A stretch of 64,000 nucleotides of DNA, from NCBI GenBank assembly GCA_023953845.1, contig JAMLJC010000001.1, positions 4,226,501-4,290,500 of the forward strand, written 5' to 3'. This DNA is from Rhizobiaceae bacterium (lineage in GTDB: Bacteria; Pseudomonadota; Alphaproteobacteria; Rhizobiales; Rhizobiaceae). Shown here in pieces: positions 38,960 to 46,668 of this stretch; positions within the stretch are counted from its first letter, which is position 1, and each line of letters begins with the position of its first letter. Position numbers and translations under genes: made by a program. The notes under the pieces were generated by a model that was not told where the DNA came from, searched no databases, and saw only the letters and a program-made list of their open reading frames with translations.

Positions 38960-39796
38960 TCAACGCTTGAGTGAAAGGCCCTTGAAGCTTGCCGTCTGGT
39001 CGCGGATCGCCGCTTCCGCCGGCAGGCGCTCCATGCTGGACGCGCCGTAGAAGCCGTGCATGCGCTCGCAATTGGAGAGGATGTAGGCCGCGTCGTCCGG
39101 CATCGAGATCGGGCCGCCATGACAAAGCATGATGACGTCCTTGCGCACGGAGCGCGCCGCTGCGGATATGGCGTCGATCTCTTTCACGCAATCGTCCAGC
39201 GATTTCGCGCTCGTAGCCCCGATCGTCCCGCCGGTCGTCACGCCCATATGCGCCACGATGATGTCCGCGCCGGCCTTCGCCATCGCCTTCGCTTCCTCGG
39301 GATTGAAGACGTAAGGCGTCGTCAGCAGGTCCATGGAATGCGCGAGCGCGATCATGTCGACCTCCAGCCCGTAGCCCATGCCGGTTTCCTCGAAACTCTG
39401 CCGCATCGCCCCGTCGAAAAGGCCGATGGTCGGAAAATTCTGGACCCCCGAAAAACCCATCTCCTTCAGTTCGGCGAGGAAACGCGGCATCAGCACGAAC
39501 GGATCGGTGCCGTTGACGCCGGCCAGCACCGGCGTTTTCTTCACCACCGGCAGCACCTCGACCGCCATCTCCTTCACGATCTTGTTGGCGTTGCCGTAGG
39601 CGAGCAGGCCTGCCGCCGAGCCGCGCCCCGCCATGCGGTAGCGGCCGGAATTGTAGATGATGATGAGGTCGATGCCGCCGGCTTCCTCGGCCTTGGCCGA
39701 AAGCCCGGTGCCAGCGCCGCCGCCCACGATGGGCTTGCCCGCCTCGATCATGGCGCGGAATTTCGTCAGTATGTCCTTGCGCGGAATTGCCGGCAT
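38960..39796 (-). CDS. PEP-hydrolase-family TIM-barrel protein (Tm-1 C-domain type)
   Basis: A 278-aa TIM barrel of the family annotated as phosphoenolpyruvate hydrolase-like (PF09370). The N-terminal block GKPIVGGGAGTGLSAK is followed by DLIIIYNSGRYRMAGRGS, FSGVQNFPTIGL and MLCHGGPISMPDDAAY. It starts 10 bp after the UPF0261 gene stop. In plants these two modules are fused, as in the tomato Tm-1 resistance protein, so adjacency here supports one shared function. The reaction is not established. Confidence 0.85.
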   Translation of the reverse strand: MPAIPRKDILTKFRAMIEAGKPIVGGGAGTGLSAKAEEAGGIDLIIIYNSGRYRMAGRGSAAGLLAYGNANKIVKEMAVEVLPVVKKTPVLAGVNGTDPFVLMPRFLAELKEMGFSGVQNFPTIGLFDGAMRQSFEETGMGYGLEVDMIALAHSMDLLTTPYVFNPEEAKAMAKAGADIIVAHMGVTTGGTIGATSAKSLDDCVKEIDAISAAARSVRKDVIMLCHGGPISMPDDAAYILSNCERMHGFYGASSMERLPAEAAIRDQTASFKGLSLKR

Positions 39797-39806
39797 CGTC
39801 GTCTCG

Positions 39807-41000
39807 TCAGTTTGCGATTTCCTTGAAGGCCGCCACGGCGGCCTCGGCGAATTCAGGGTCGTTGATGTGCAACGGCAGCCGGATCAGACGCCGGTCGGGA
39901 GCCGCCTTCAGCGCCGTTTCGATCGCCTCGAAGAGCGCGTCGTCCGCTTCCGGATTCCAGAAGGCGTTGCCTTCGATATCGAGCGCCGACACGCCTTTCT
40001 CCGGGATCAGGAACCTGACCGGCCCGTTGCAGGCATTGAGTTTTCCGGCGATCCAGCGGCCGATTTCGCGGCACTCCTCCTGCGTCGTCCGCATCAGTGT
40101 CACGTTGGGGTTGTGCTTGTAGAACAGCCTGTCCCTGAAGTGTTCGGGGATCGTCGGCGGCGCCCAGAAATTCACCATGTCCAGCGCACCGACTGAGCCC
40201 ACATAGGGAATGCCGGTGCGCGCGATCGCGCCGAACCTGTCCTGTGTGGCGGCCAGCACGCCGCCGACCAGCAGGTCGCAGACCTCCGTGGTCGTCATAT
40301 CGAGCACGCCGGCAAGCAGACCGCTGTCGGCAAGCTTCTCCATGGAGCGGCCGCCCGTGCCGGTGGCGTGGAAGACCATGCAGTCATAGTCGCCGCGCAG
40401 GCGTTCGACCATCGCCGTCACGCACGGCGTGGTCACGCCGAACATGGTGAACCCGAGCGCCGGCTTGCCTTCCGTGCTTGCGGCCGGCGCCTTCGCCATC
40501 CCGGCGATGGCATGGGCGGCGTTGCGCAGGATGACGCGCGACAGCCGGTTGAGACCGGCCATGTCGGTGATGGACGGCATCATGACGATGTCGGAAACGT
40601 CCACATAGGGCGACACGTCGCCGGACGCGAGCGTCGACACCATGAGCTTTGGCAGGCCGAGCGGGAGCGCCCGCATCCCGGCCGTGATGATCGACGTGCC
40701 GCCGCCGCCGCCGATGCCCACGATCCCGGCAATATCGGTGCGGCTGGTGACGAAAGCGGCGAAGGCTTCTCCCATCCGCGCCACGGCGGTGCCGCGGTCG
40801 TCGCCGCTGAGAACCGCGTCGACGCCATCGGGATGGTGATCCGCGACCTCCCGGGCCGAAACGTCGACGGGCACGGTCGGCATGCGCGTCCCGACGTCAA
40901 CGCGCACTGCTTCTGCCCCCGCTGCCGTGACGGCGTCAGCCAGATAGGCGAGTTCCTCGCCTTTCGTGTCGGCGGTGCCGGCGACGTAGATCCTCCCCAT
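39807..41000 (-). CDS. UPF0261 family protein (Tm-1 N-domain type)
   Basis: A 397-aa protein beginning MGRIYVAGTADTKGEELAYLA, with a glycine-rich GIVGIGGGGGTSIITAGM loop and MVFHATGTGGRSMEKL, both likely nucleotide- or phosphate-binding. The C-terminal part ends near LIPEKGVSALDIEGNAFWNPEAD. This is UPF0261, the N-terminal half of plant Tm-1-like ATP-binding proteins. ATG 41000 is preceded by GGGAGGA at an ideal distance. It forms an operon with the TIM-barrel gene and is divergent from a TetR regulator that probably controls it. Confidence 0.88.
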   Translation of the reverse strand: MGRIYVAGTADTKGEELAYLADAVTAAGAEAVRVDVGTRMPTVPVDVSAREVADHHPDGVDAVLSGDDRGTAVARMGEAFAAFVTSRTDIAGIVGIGGGGGTSIITAGMRALPLGLPKLMVSTLASGDVSPYVDVSDIVMMPSITDMAGLNRLSRVILRNAAHAIAGMAKAPAASTEGKPALGFTMFGVTTPCVTAMVERLRGDYDCMVFHATGTGGRSMEKLADSGLLAGVLDMTTTEVCDLLVGGVLAATQDRFGAIARTGIPYVGSVGALDMVNFWAPPTIPEHFRDRLFYKHNPNVTLMRTTQEECREIGRWIAGKLNACNGPVRFLIPEKGVSALDIEGNAFWNPEADDALFEAIETALKAAPDRRLIRLPLHINDPEFAEAAVAAFKEIAN

Positions 41001-41061
41001 CGGTCCTCCCGCGCGACGTTCTCGCGTCGTATCCCGCCGTTCGCCGGCAGTTGCATGCAAA

Positions 41062-41712
41062 ATGAGACGAGAGTATCGTATTGATATGGACGTCTCACGT
41101 CAACAAACGGAAACCCGCATTGAGCGTGGTCCCAGGGCGCGGACACGCAGGCTCATGCTTGCCGCCGCGACACGGCTGATGCAGGCGGGAACCATCCCGT
41201 CCGTCACCGATGTGGCGGAGGCTGCGGATGTCTCGCGCGCCACGGCCTATCGCTATTTCCCGTCGCAGGCCGCTCTGGTTCATGCCGTCGTCGACGAGGC
41301 GCTGGGACCTATCCTGGACTGGAAGTCGGGATCGCGAGACGCGCGCGTCCGCACGAAATCCCTGCTGACGGCGTCGATACCCCGCATCGAGGCATTCGAG
41401 GCGACCTTTCGCGCCGCGCTGAAACACGCGCTCGACCAATGGGCGATGCGCAACGCCGGCACCGAGAGCAGCGAGCCTCAATTCACGCGCGGCCATCGTA
41501 TCGCGCTGCTGCGCGACGCGGTGGCCCCGCTTGCGGGCAGCATGGCGCCGCACATGCTCGACCGGCTTACCAAGGCGCTTTCGCTCCTGTTCGGCATCGA
41601 GGCGCTCATTATCCTGAAGGACATATGGGGCATGGAGGGCGAGGAGTCGAGGGAGGTTATTTTATGGGCGGCAGACCTTCTCGTCGCGTCCGCGGACAAT
41701 CACGGGAGATGA
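41062..41712 (+). CDS. TetR-family transcriptional regulator
   Basis: A 216-aa (or 208-aa) regulator with an N-terminal helix-turn-helix VTDVAEAADVSRATAYRYFPS near residues 50-70 and a helical ligand domain. Two starts are possible, ATG 41062 and ATG 41086; the second would place a 35-bp dyad (41063-41097) over the start as an operator. It is divergent from the UPF0261/TIM-barrel operon with a 61-bp gap, the standard arrangement for a local repressor. Ligand unknown. Confidence 0.87.
   Translation: MRREYRIDMDVSRQQTETRIERGPRARTRRLMLAAATRLMQAGTIPSVTDVAEAADVSRATAYRYFPSQAALVHAVVDEALGPILDWKSGSRDARVRTKSLLTASIPRIEAFEATFRAALKHALDQWAMRNAGTESSEPQFTRGHRIALLRDAVAPLAGSMAPHMLDRLTKALSLLFGIEALIILKDIWGMEGEESREVILWAADLLVASADNHGR
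41063..41097. promoter_or_regulatory. Candidate TetR operator (nested dyad)
   Basis: TGAGACG at 41063-41069 and CGTCTCA at 41091-41097 are perfect inverted arms. Inside, TATC (41074-41077) and GATA (41083-41086) repeat the symmetry around the same centre. It lies in the gap and start region shared by the TetR gene and the divergent UPF0261 operon, where autorepression would be expected. Confidence 0.45.
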
Positions 41713-41735
41713 AAAGTCACGACCGTTTGCGCCTT

Positions 41736-41751
41736 AACTGGTCCGACCAAT
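41736..41751. promoter_or_regulatory. FadR/GntR-type operator 1 (importer side)
   Basis: AACTGGTCCGACCAAT: TGGT and ACCA flank a 3-nt centre, close to the TGGTCNGACCA core bound by FadR-type GntR proteins. It differs by one base from the site at 54095-54110. It lies 160 bp (centre to centre) upstream of the second dyad. Confidence 0.52.
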
Positions 41752-41897
41752 CCTTGCGGTTATGGCTGGGGGCCGATTGGAAGCTTCTATGTTAAATCGA
41801 TTACAACATCGCTTTGACGCTTGGAATAAAGGCGATAAGCTGCGATCTTGGGTGTCGAATTTGTGTTTGGAAGAAAGCCCTTGACCATCATCGACCA

Positions 41898-41911
41898 TTG
41901 GTAATACCAGA
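41898..41911. promoter_or_regulatory. TTGGTAATACCAGA dyad overlapping the importer -10
   Basis: The core TGGTAATACCA (41899-41909) is a perfect 5+1+5 dyad and covers the candidate -10 TAATAC. The identical 14-mer occurs at 54277-54290. Position over the -10 suggests repression by a dimeric GntR-type protein. Confidence 0.55.
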
Positions 41912-42096
41912 TTATCGTGATAAGGATGGCCGCCGGGAGGCAAGGAAAGGGCCTCGATCCGACTGTCGAAAGTCGAACACAGGGAGGTCGGATCGGGCAG
42001 GGACGAGGAACGGAGTCTGCCGTCTGGCAGTGTGCCGGAGGCGCAAAGGCGGCATCTGGCAGGGTGGAACGGAAGCGCGAAGGGAGGAGAACCGAT

Positions 42097-43407
42097 ATGC
42101 GCAAGGGATTGGCTGGCTTGTTGGCCGGTATTTCGATGCTGGCCTACAGCGGCTCGGCATGGTCGCAGGAATTGACGATATTTTGGGCGGAATGGGACCC
42201 GTCCAACTATCTTCAGGAACTTGCGAACGAGTACGAGAAGGAAACCGGCGTCAAGGTCACGGTCGAGACGACGCCGTGGTCGGATTTCCAGACGAAGGCC
42301 TTCACCGAGTTCAACGCGAAGGGATCGGCCTATGACATGGTCGTCGGCGACTCCCAGTGGATCGGCGCGGCTTCCGAGGCTGGTCACTATGTCGACCTGA
42401 CCGACTTCTTCAACAAGCACAAGCTGAACGAGACGATGGCGCCGGCCACCGTGAAGTATTATTCGGAATACCCGTCCGCTTCCGGCAAATACTGGTCGGT
42501 TCCGGCCGAGGGTGACGCCGTGGGCTGGTCCTATCGCAAGGACTGGTTCGAGGACCCCAAGGAAATGGAAGCGTTCAAGGCCAAGTACGGCTACGACCTC
42601 GCGCCGCCGAAGGACTGGAAGGAGTTGCGCGACATCGCCGAGTTCTTCCACCGCCCGGACGAGAAGCGCTACGGCATCGCCATCTACACCGACAATTCCT
42701 ATGACGCGCTGGTGATGGGTGTCGAAAACGCCATCTTCTCTTATGGCGGCGAGCTTGGCGACTATGCCAATTACAAGGTCGACGGCATCGTCAATTCCGA
42801 TAAGAACGTCAAGGCGCTCGAAATGTATCGCGAGCTCTATGGCTTTACGCCTCCTGGCTGGGCAAAGTCGTTCTTCATCGAGGATAACCAGGCGATCACC
42901 GAAGGCTTGGCGGCGATGAGCATGAACTACTTCGCCTTCTTCCCGGCACTCGTGAACGAGGCCTCGAACCCGCACGCCAAGAACACCGGTTTCTTCGCCA
43001 ATCCGGCTGGTCCTGACGGCGACCAGTATGCGGCGCTCGGCGGGCAGGGCATCTCGATCGTGTCCTATTCGCAGAATCAGGAAGAGGCGTTCAAGTTCCT
43101 CGAGTGGTTCGTGAAGGACGAGACCCAGAAGCGCTGGGCCGAGCTTGGCGGCTATACCTGCAACGTCTCGGTTCTCGAAAGCGCCGAGTTCCAGAACGCC
43201 ACGCCGTATAACAAGGCGTTCTACGACACCATGTTCAAGGTGAAGGATTTCTGGGCGACGCCGGAATATGCCGAACTGCTGATCCAGATGAACCAGCGCG
43301 TCTACCCGTTCGTGACGGCGGGGCAGGGCACCGCGAAGGAAGCGCTTGATAACCTCGCGGCGGACTGGAACGCCACGTTCAAGAAATACAACCGTCCGCA
43401 GAACTGA
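42097..43407 (+). CDS. Carbohydrate ABC transporter substrate-binding protein
   Basis: Periplasmic receptor of a CUT1-type importer. The 436-aa protein has a signal peptide (residues 1 to about 23, ending SAWSQ). A family 1 extracellular solute-binding fold follows, starting ELTIFWAEWDPSNYLQELA, with WSVPAEGDAVGWSYRKD and GGQGISIVSYS in the hinge and pocket regions. AGGGAGGAGA precedes ATG 42097. Several tryptophans and tyrosines suit a sugar ligand. A strong hairpin with T-run follows, which should make this product more abundant than the permeases. Confidence 0.9.
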   Translation: MRKGLAGLLAGISMLAYSGSAWSQELTIFWAEWDPSNYLQELANEYEKETGVKVTVETTPWSDFQTKAFTEFNAKGSAYDMVVGDSQWIGAASEAGHYVDLTDFFNKHKLNETMAPATVKYYSEYPSASGKYWSVPAEGDAVGWSYRKDWFEDPKEMEAFKAKYGYDLAPPKDWKELRDIAEFFHRPDEKRYGIAIYTDNSYDALVMGVENAIFSYGGELGDYANYKVDGIVNSDKNVKALEMYRELYGFTPPGWAKSFFIEDNQAITEGLAAMSMNYFAFFPALVNEASNPHAKNTGFFANPAGPDGDQYAALGGQGISIVSYSQNQEEAFKFLEWFVKDETQKRWAELGGYTCNVSVLESAEFQNATPYNKAFYDTMFKVKDFWATPEYAELLIQMNQRVYPFVTAGQGTAKEALDNLAADWNATFKKYNRPQN

Positions 43408-43419
43408 GGACGACAGATC

Positions 43420-43456
43420 CGGAGGGGGCGGCAGTCCCGCCCCCTCCGTTTTCTTT
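43420..43456 (+). terminator. Attenuating terminator between binding-protein and permease genes
   Basis: A perfect 12-bp GC stem (43420-43431 with 43437-43448, 5-nt loop) is followed by TTTTCTTT. This is a textbook intrinsic terminator placed inside the operon, directly after the binding-protein gene and 29 bp before the first permease start. Partial read-through would set receptor-to-permease stoichiometry. Confidence 0.8.
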
Positions 43457-43484
43457 CCGGAATGCTCTCAGGGGAGGAGAGTCG

Positions 43485-44390
43485 GTGGCCACAGCCGTCA
43501 TGACAAGGCTTGATCCGAAATCGCGCGCCGCCTCCCGCGGCATGAGCGATATCACGATCCGCAACCTCTTCATCATTCCGACGATCCTGTTCCTGATCGT
43601 CTTCAACATCTTCCCGCTGATCTATTCGCTGGGTTATTCGTTCACCGACTTCCGCGCCAATACGAATACCGGCTGGAATTTCGTCGGCCTTCAGAATTAC
43701 CGTGAACTGCTCAACGACCCCTTCATCTGGTCGAATTTCTCGATCACGGCGAAATACGTCATCGTCTCGGTGGTCGGGCAGGTCGCGGTCGGCTTCGGCG
43801 TGGCGATGCTGCTCAACCGCGAAATCCCGTTCAAGGGGCTTATCACGACGCTGCTTCTGCTGCCTATGATGCTGTCGATGGCCGTCGTGGGCCTGTTCTG
43901 GAAGCTGCTCTACGATCCGTCCTTCGGCATCATCAACTATGCGCTCGGCCTCGGCACCTTCGAATGGCTGTCGAACCCGGACATGGCTCTTTATGCCGTC
44001 GCCATCACCGATATCTGGATGTGGTCGCCTTTCGTGATGCTGCTCTCGCTGGCCGGGCTGTCCGCTGTGCCGAAGCATCTCTACGAGGCCGCCGCCATCG
44101 ACCGTGCGGGACCGTTCTACACCTTCTTCCGCATCACGCTGCCGCTTGTCGCGCCGATCCTGATGATCGCCATCATCTTCCGCACCATGGAGGCCTTCAA
44201 AACCTTCGACCTGGCCTACATCCTGACAAGCCAGCCGACGACCGAGGTGATCTCGATACGGCTCTACAAGATGGCGTTCCAGGAATGGCAGACGGGCCGC
44301 TCCTGCGCGCTGGCCTACATCGTGCTCGTCATGGTGCTTGCCATCACCAACATCTACGTCAAATATCTAAACAAGGTGAAGGAGCGCTGA
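43485..44390 (+). CDS. Sugar ABC transporter permease (MalF type)
   Basis: A 301-aa inner-membrane protein with six predicted helices. It starts at GTG 43485 after a GGGGAGGAGA site. The loop EAAAIDRAGPFYTFFRITLPLVAP near residues 205-228 is the EAA motif that contacts the ATPases. It pairs with the next permease gene 7 bp downstream. It belongs to the CUT1 binding-protein-dependent transport family; the sugar is unknown. Confidence 0.92.
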   Translation: MATAVMTRLDPKSRAASRGMSDITIRNLFIIPTILFLIVFNIFPLIYSLGYSFTDFRANTNTGWNFVGLQNYRELLNDPFIWSNFSITAKYVIVSVVGQVAVGFGVAMLLNREIPFKGLITTLLLLPMMLSMAVVGLFWKLLYDPSFGIINYALGLGTFEWLSNPDMALYAVAITDIWMWSPFVMLLSLAGLSAVPKHLYEAAAIDRAGPFYTFFRITLPLVAPILMIAIIFRTMEAFKTFDLAYILTSQPTTEVISIRLYKMAFQEWQTGRSCALAYIVLVMVLAITNIYVKYLNKVKER

Positions 44391-44397
44391 GACGACC

Positions 44398-45357
44398 ATG
44401 GCCGCCGTCACCACATCCTCCGAACGCACGCTGAACAAGCTCGCCATCGTCGGCGTGCTGATCGTGACGCTGATCTTCCTGGCGCCGATCTACTGGATCG
44501 CCTCCACGGCCTTCAAGCCGCGCAACCTGTCGACCACCATTCCGCCGACGGTCGTGTTCACGCCCGAAATCTCGCCATGGGTGAAGCTCTTCACCAAGCG
44601 CTCGCAGATGCGGGCGCCGGTCAACCCCGAGGAATACGAAGCCGCGCCCTGGTGGGAGCGACTGGTTTTCGACGGCGGCGAGAAGGTGGTGCGTGACGGC
44701 AGGGGCAATGTGCAGTGGTCGGGCTACCCCAGCCGCTTCATGAACTCGCTGATCGTGGCCATCGTCTCGACGGTGCTGGCGGTCGGCATGGGCACCTTCA
44801 CGGCCTACGGCTTCTCGCGTTTCAAGGTGAAGGGGGAGGGCGACCTGCTCTTCTTCATCCTGTCGACCAGAATGCTGCCACCCGTGGTGGTGGCTATCCC
44901 GATGTTCCTGATGTACCGGGTCGTCGGCCTCAACGACACGCATTGGGGCCTGATCATCCTCTACACGGCCTTCAACCTGTCCTTCTCGGTCTGGCTGATG
45001 AAGGGCTTCATGGACGAAATCCCGAAGGAATATGAGGAGGCTGCGCTCGTCGACGGCTACACGCGCATGCAGGCTTTCTTCAAGGTCGTGCTGCCGGAGG
45101 CCGCCACCGGCATCGCCGCGACCGCCGTGTTCTGCTTCATCACGGCGTGGAACGAATATGCCTTCGCGCTCATCATGACGAACCGCCGCGCCCAGACCGC
45201 GCCGCCCTTCATCCCTTCGCAGGTCGGCTCCGGCCTGCCCGACTGGACCGTCATCGCGGCCGGCACGCTGCTGTTCCTGCTGCCGGTGGCCGTCTTCACC
45301 TTCCTGCTCCGCAAGCATCTCCTGCGCGGCGTTACGTTCGGAGCGATCCGCAAATGA
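44398..45357 (+). CDS. Sugar ABC transporter permease (MalG type) with periplasmic insert
   Basis: A 319-aa permease with six helices and the EAA loop (EEAALVDGYTRMQAFFKVVLP, about residues 219-239). It is longer than usual because of a hydrophilic insert of about 60 residues between helices 1 and 2, with KLFTKRSQMRAPVNPEEYE and PWWERLVFDGG, which should face the periplasm. Its last codons overlap the start of a 67-aa membrane protein (ATGA). The C terminus (KHLLRGVTFGAIRK) is typical. Confidence 0.92.
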   Translation: MAAVTTSSERTLNKLAIVGVLIVTLIFLAPIYWIASTAFKPRNLSTTIPPTVVFTPEISPWVKLFTKRSQMRAPVNPEEYEAAPWWERLVFDGGEKVVRDGRGNVQWSGYPSRFMNSLIVAIVSTVLAVGMGTFTAYGFSRFKVKGEGDLLFFILSTRMLPPVVVAIPMFLMYRVVGLNDTHWGLIILYTAFNLSFSVWLMKGFMDEIPKEYEEAALVDGYTRMQAFFKVVLPEAATGIAATAVFCFITAWNEYAFALIMTNRRAQTAPPFIPSQVGSGLPDWTVIAAGTLLFLLPVAVFTFLLRKHLLRGVTFGAIRK

Positions 45358-45557
45358 TACGGTCGGACAAGCTTCAGAGGGTAGCGGAAATCGTCATGGT
45401 TCTCGGCATCGTGGCGCTTTGCCAGCCGTGGAACCTGTTCCTTCACCGCTACGGCCTCACCATCGTCATTGTCGGTCTGATCACCTTCATGCTGACCAAC
45501 TGGTTCGGGTCGAAGCCCGAGGCGGCGCCGAAGGCCGAGCACGGGGAAGGTCACTGA
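45354..45557 (+). CDS. Small two-helix membrane protein in the ABC operon (67 aa)
   Basis: A 67-aa protein with two hydrophobic stretches (about residues 10-28, EIVMVLGIVALCQPWNLF, and 32-50, YGLTIVIVGLITFMLTNWF) and a polar tail. It overlaps the upstream permease stop by 4 bp (ATGA), and its own TGA shares a base with the ATG of the first ATPase. The frame is therefore locked into the operon on both sides, which strongly supports a real gene. No family was recognised; an accessory or assembly role for the importer is the simplest guess. Confidence 0.75.
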   Translation: MIRSDKLQRVAEIVMVLGIVALCQPWNLFLHRYGLTIVIVGLITFMLTNWFGSKPEAAPKAEHGEGH

Positions 45558-46666
45558 TGACCCAGATCGAGCTACGCGGCGTCCAGAAGTTCTTCGGGGC
45601 GGTGCAGGTAATCAAGGACCTCAACCTGAAGATCGAGGACAACGAGTTCATCGTGCTGCTCGGCCAGTCCGGCTGCGGCAAGACGACCACGCTGCGCGCC
45701 ATTGCCGGGCTGGAGACCATCGACGAGGGCGACATCCTCATCGACGGCCAGCCCGTCCAGCACCTCAAGTGCTCGGACCGGGACATCGCCATGGTGTTCC
45801 AGTCCTTCTCGCTCTACCCCCACATGACCGTCTACGAGAACATCGCCTTCCCGCTCAGGGCTACGCGCATGAGCAAGGGCGAGGTCGACAAGGCGGTGCG
45901 CGAGATCGCCAAAATCCTGCGCATCACCGAGCTTCTGGACAAGAAGCCCTCGGCGCTTTCGGGCGGCGACATGCAGCGTGTGGCGATCGGCCGGGCTCTC
46001 GTCAGGCGGCCCAAGGCCATGCTGATGGACGAGCCGATCGGCGCGCTCGACGCCAAGCTGCGCGAGGAAATGCGCGCCGAGATCAAGCGGCTGCATCTGA
46101 AGCAGGGCTCGACCACCATCTACGTCACCCATGACCAGATCGAGGCTATGAGCCTCGCGGACCGCATCGTCATCATGCACGAAGGCGTTCTGCAGCAGGT
46201 CGGCTCGCCGGCGGAAGTCTACGCACACCCGACCAACATGTTCGTAGCGCAGTTCGTCGGCAGCCCGGTGATGAACATCGCCGACGCCACCGTTTCCTCC
46301 GCCGGCAAGGAAGCCACAGTCGCCGTCGACGGCACAGGAGAGGGCTTTGCCTTTCCCATCCAGCTCCTCGGCATGCTCGACGCTGCGAATGGCAGCAAGG
46401 ACAGGCTGGCGCTCGGCATCCGGCCGGAAGGCGTTCTGGTGGCCCGCGAGCCGCAGCAGGGATATCTGCCGGTCGAGGCCCACATCATCGAACCGCTCGG
46501 CTCCTACGACATCGTCGATCTCAAGGTCGGCTCACAGATGCTTCGCGCTCGCACCCGTTCGGGCTTCGTGCCGCAGGCCGGCGAGCGCGTCTTCGCCCGC
46601 ATCGACCCCGCCCAGGCCCATTTCTTCGACAAGGCGAGCGGCAACTCGCTCGGCGTGAGGCTCTGA
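45557..46666 (+). CDS. Sugar ABC transporter ATPase 1
   Basis: A 369-aa MalK-like ATPase with Walker A GQSGCGKTT (residues 36-44), signature LSGGDMQRV near 136, Walker B AMLMDEPIGALDA and a C-terminal TOBE/regulatory domain from about 240. The signature has D/E-M-Q instead of the common Q-Q-Q, shared with the second ATPase. Start ATG 45557 overlaps the preceding stop. Two different ATPase genes imply a heterodimeric motor. Confidence 0.93.
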   Translation: MTQIELRGVQKFFGAVQVIKDLNLKIEDNEFIVLLGQSGCGKTTTLRAIAGLETIDEGDILIDGQPVQHLKCSDRDIAMVFQSFSLYPHMTVYENIAFPLRATRMSKGEVDKAVREIAKILRITELLDKKPSALSGGDMQRVAIGRALVRRPKAMLMDEPIGALDAKLREEMRAEIKRLHLKQGSTTIYVTHDQIEAMSLADRIVIMHEGVLQQVGSPAEVYAHPTNMFVAQFVGSPVMNIADATVSSAGKEATVAVDGTGEGFAFPIQLLGMLDAANGSKDRLALGIRPEGVLVAREPQQGYLPVEAHIIEPLGSYDIVDLKVGSQMLRARTRSGFVPQAGERVFARIDPAQAHFFDKASGNSLGVRL

Positions 46667-46668
46667 AG

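Larger units (their letters stand above)
41713..42096 (+). promoter_or_regulatory. Control region of the ABC importer operon
   Basis: This 384-bp gap holds no credible gene. It contains a FadR-type dyad (41736-41751), an 11-bp element ATCGATTACAA (41796-41806), and a candidate promoter with TTGACC at 41881-41886 and TAATAC at 41902-41907 (15-bp spacer). A second dyad overlaps that -10. A leader of about 185 nt precedes the binding-protein start at 42097. The same parts occur at 54.1-54.3 kb. Confidence 0.5.
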
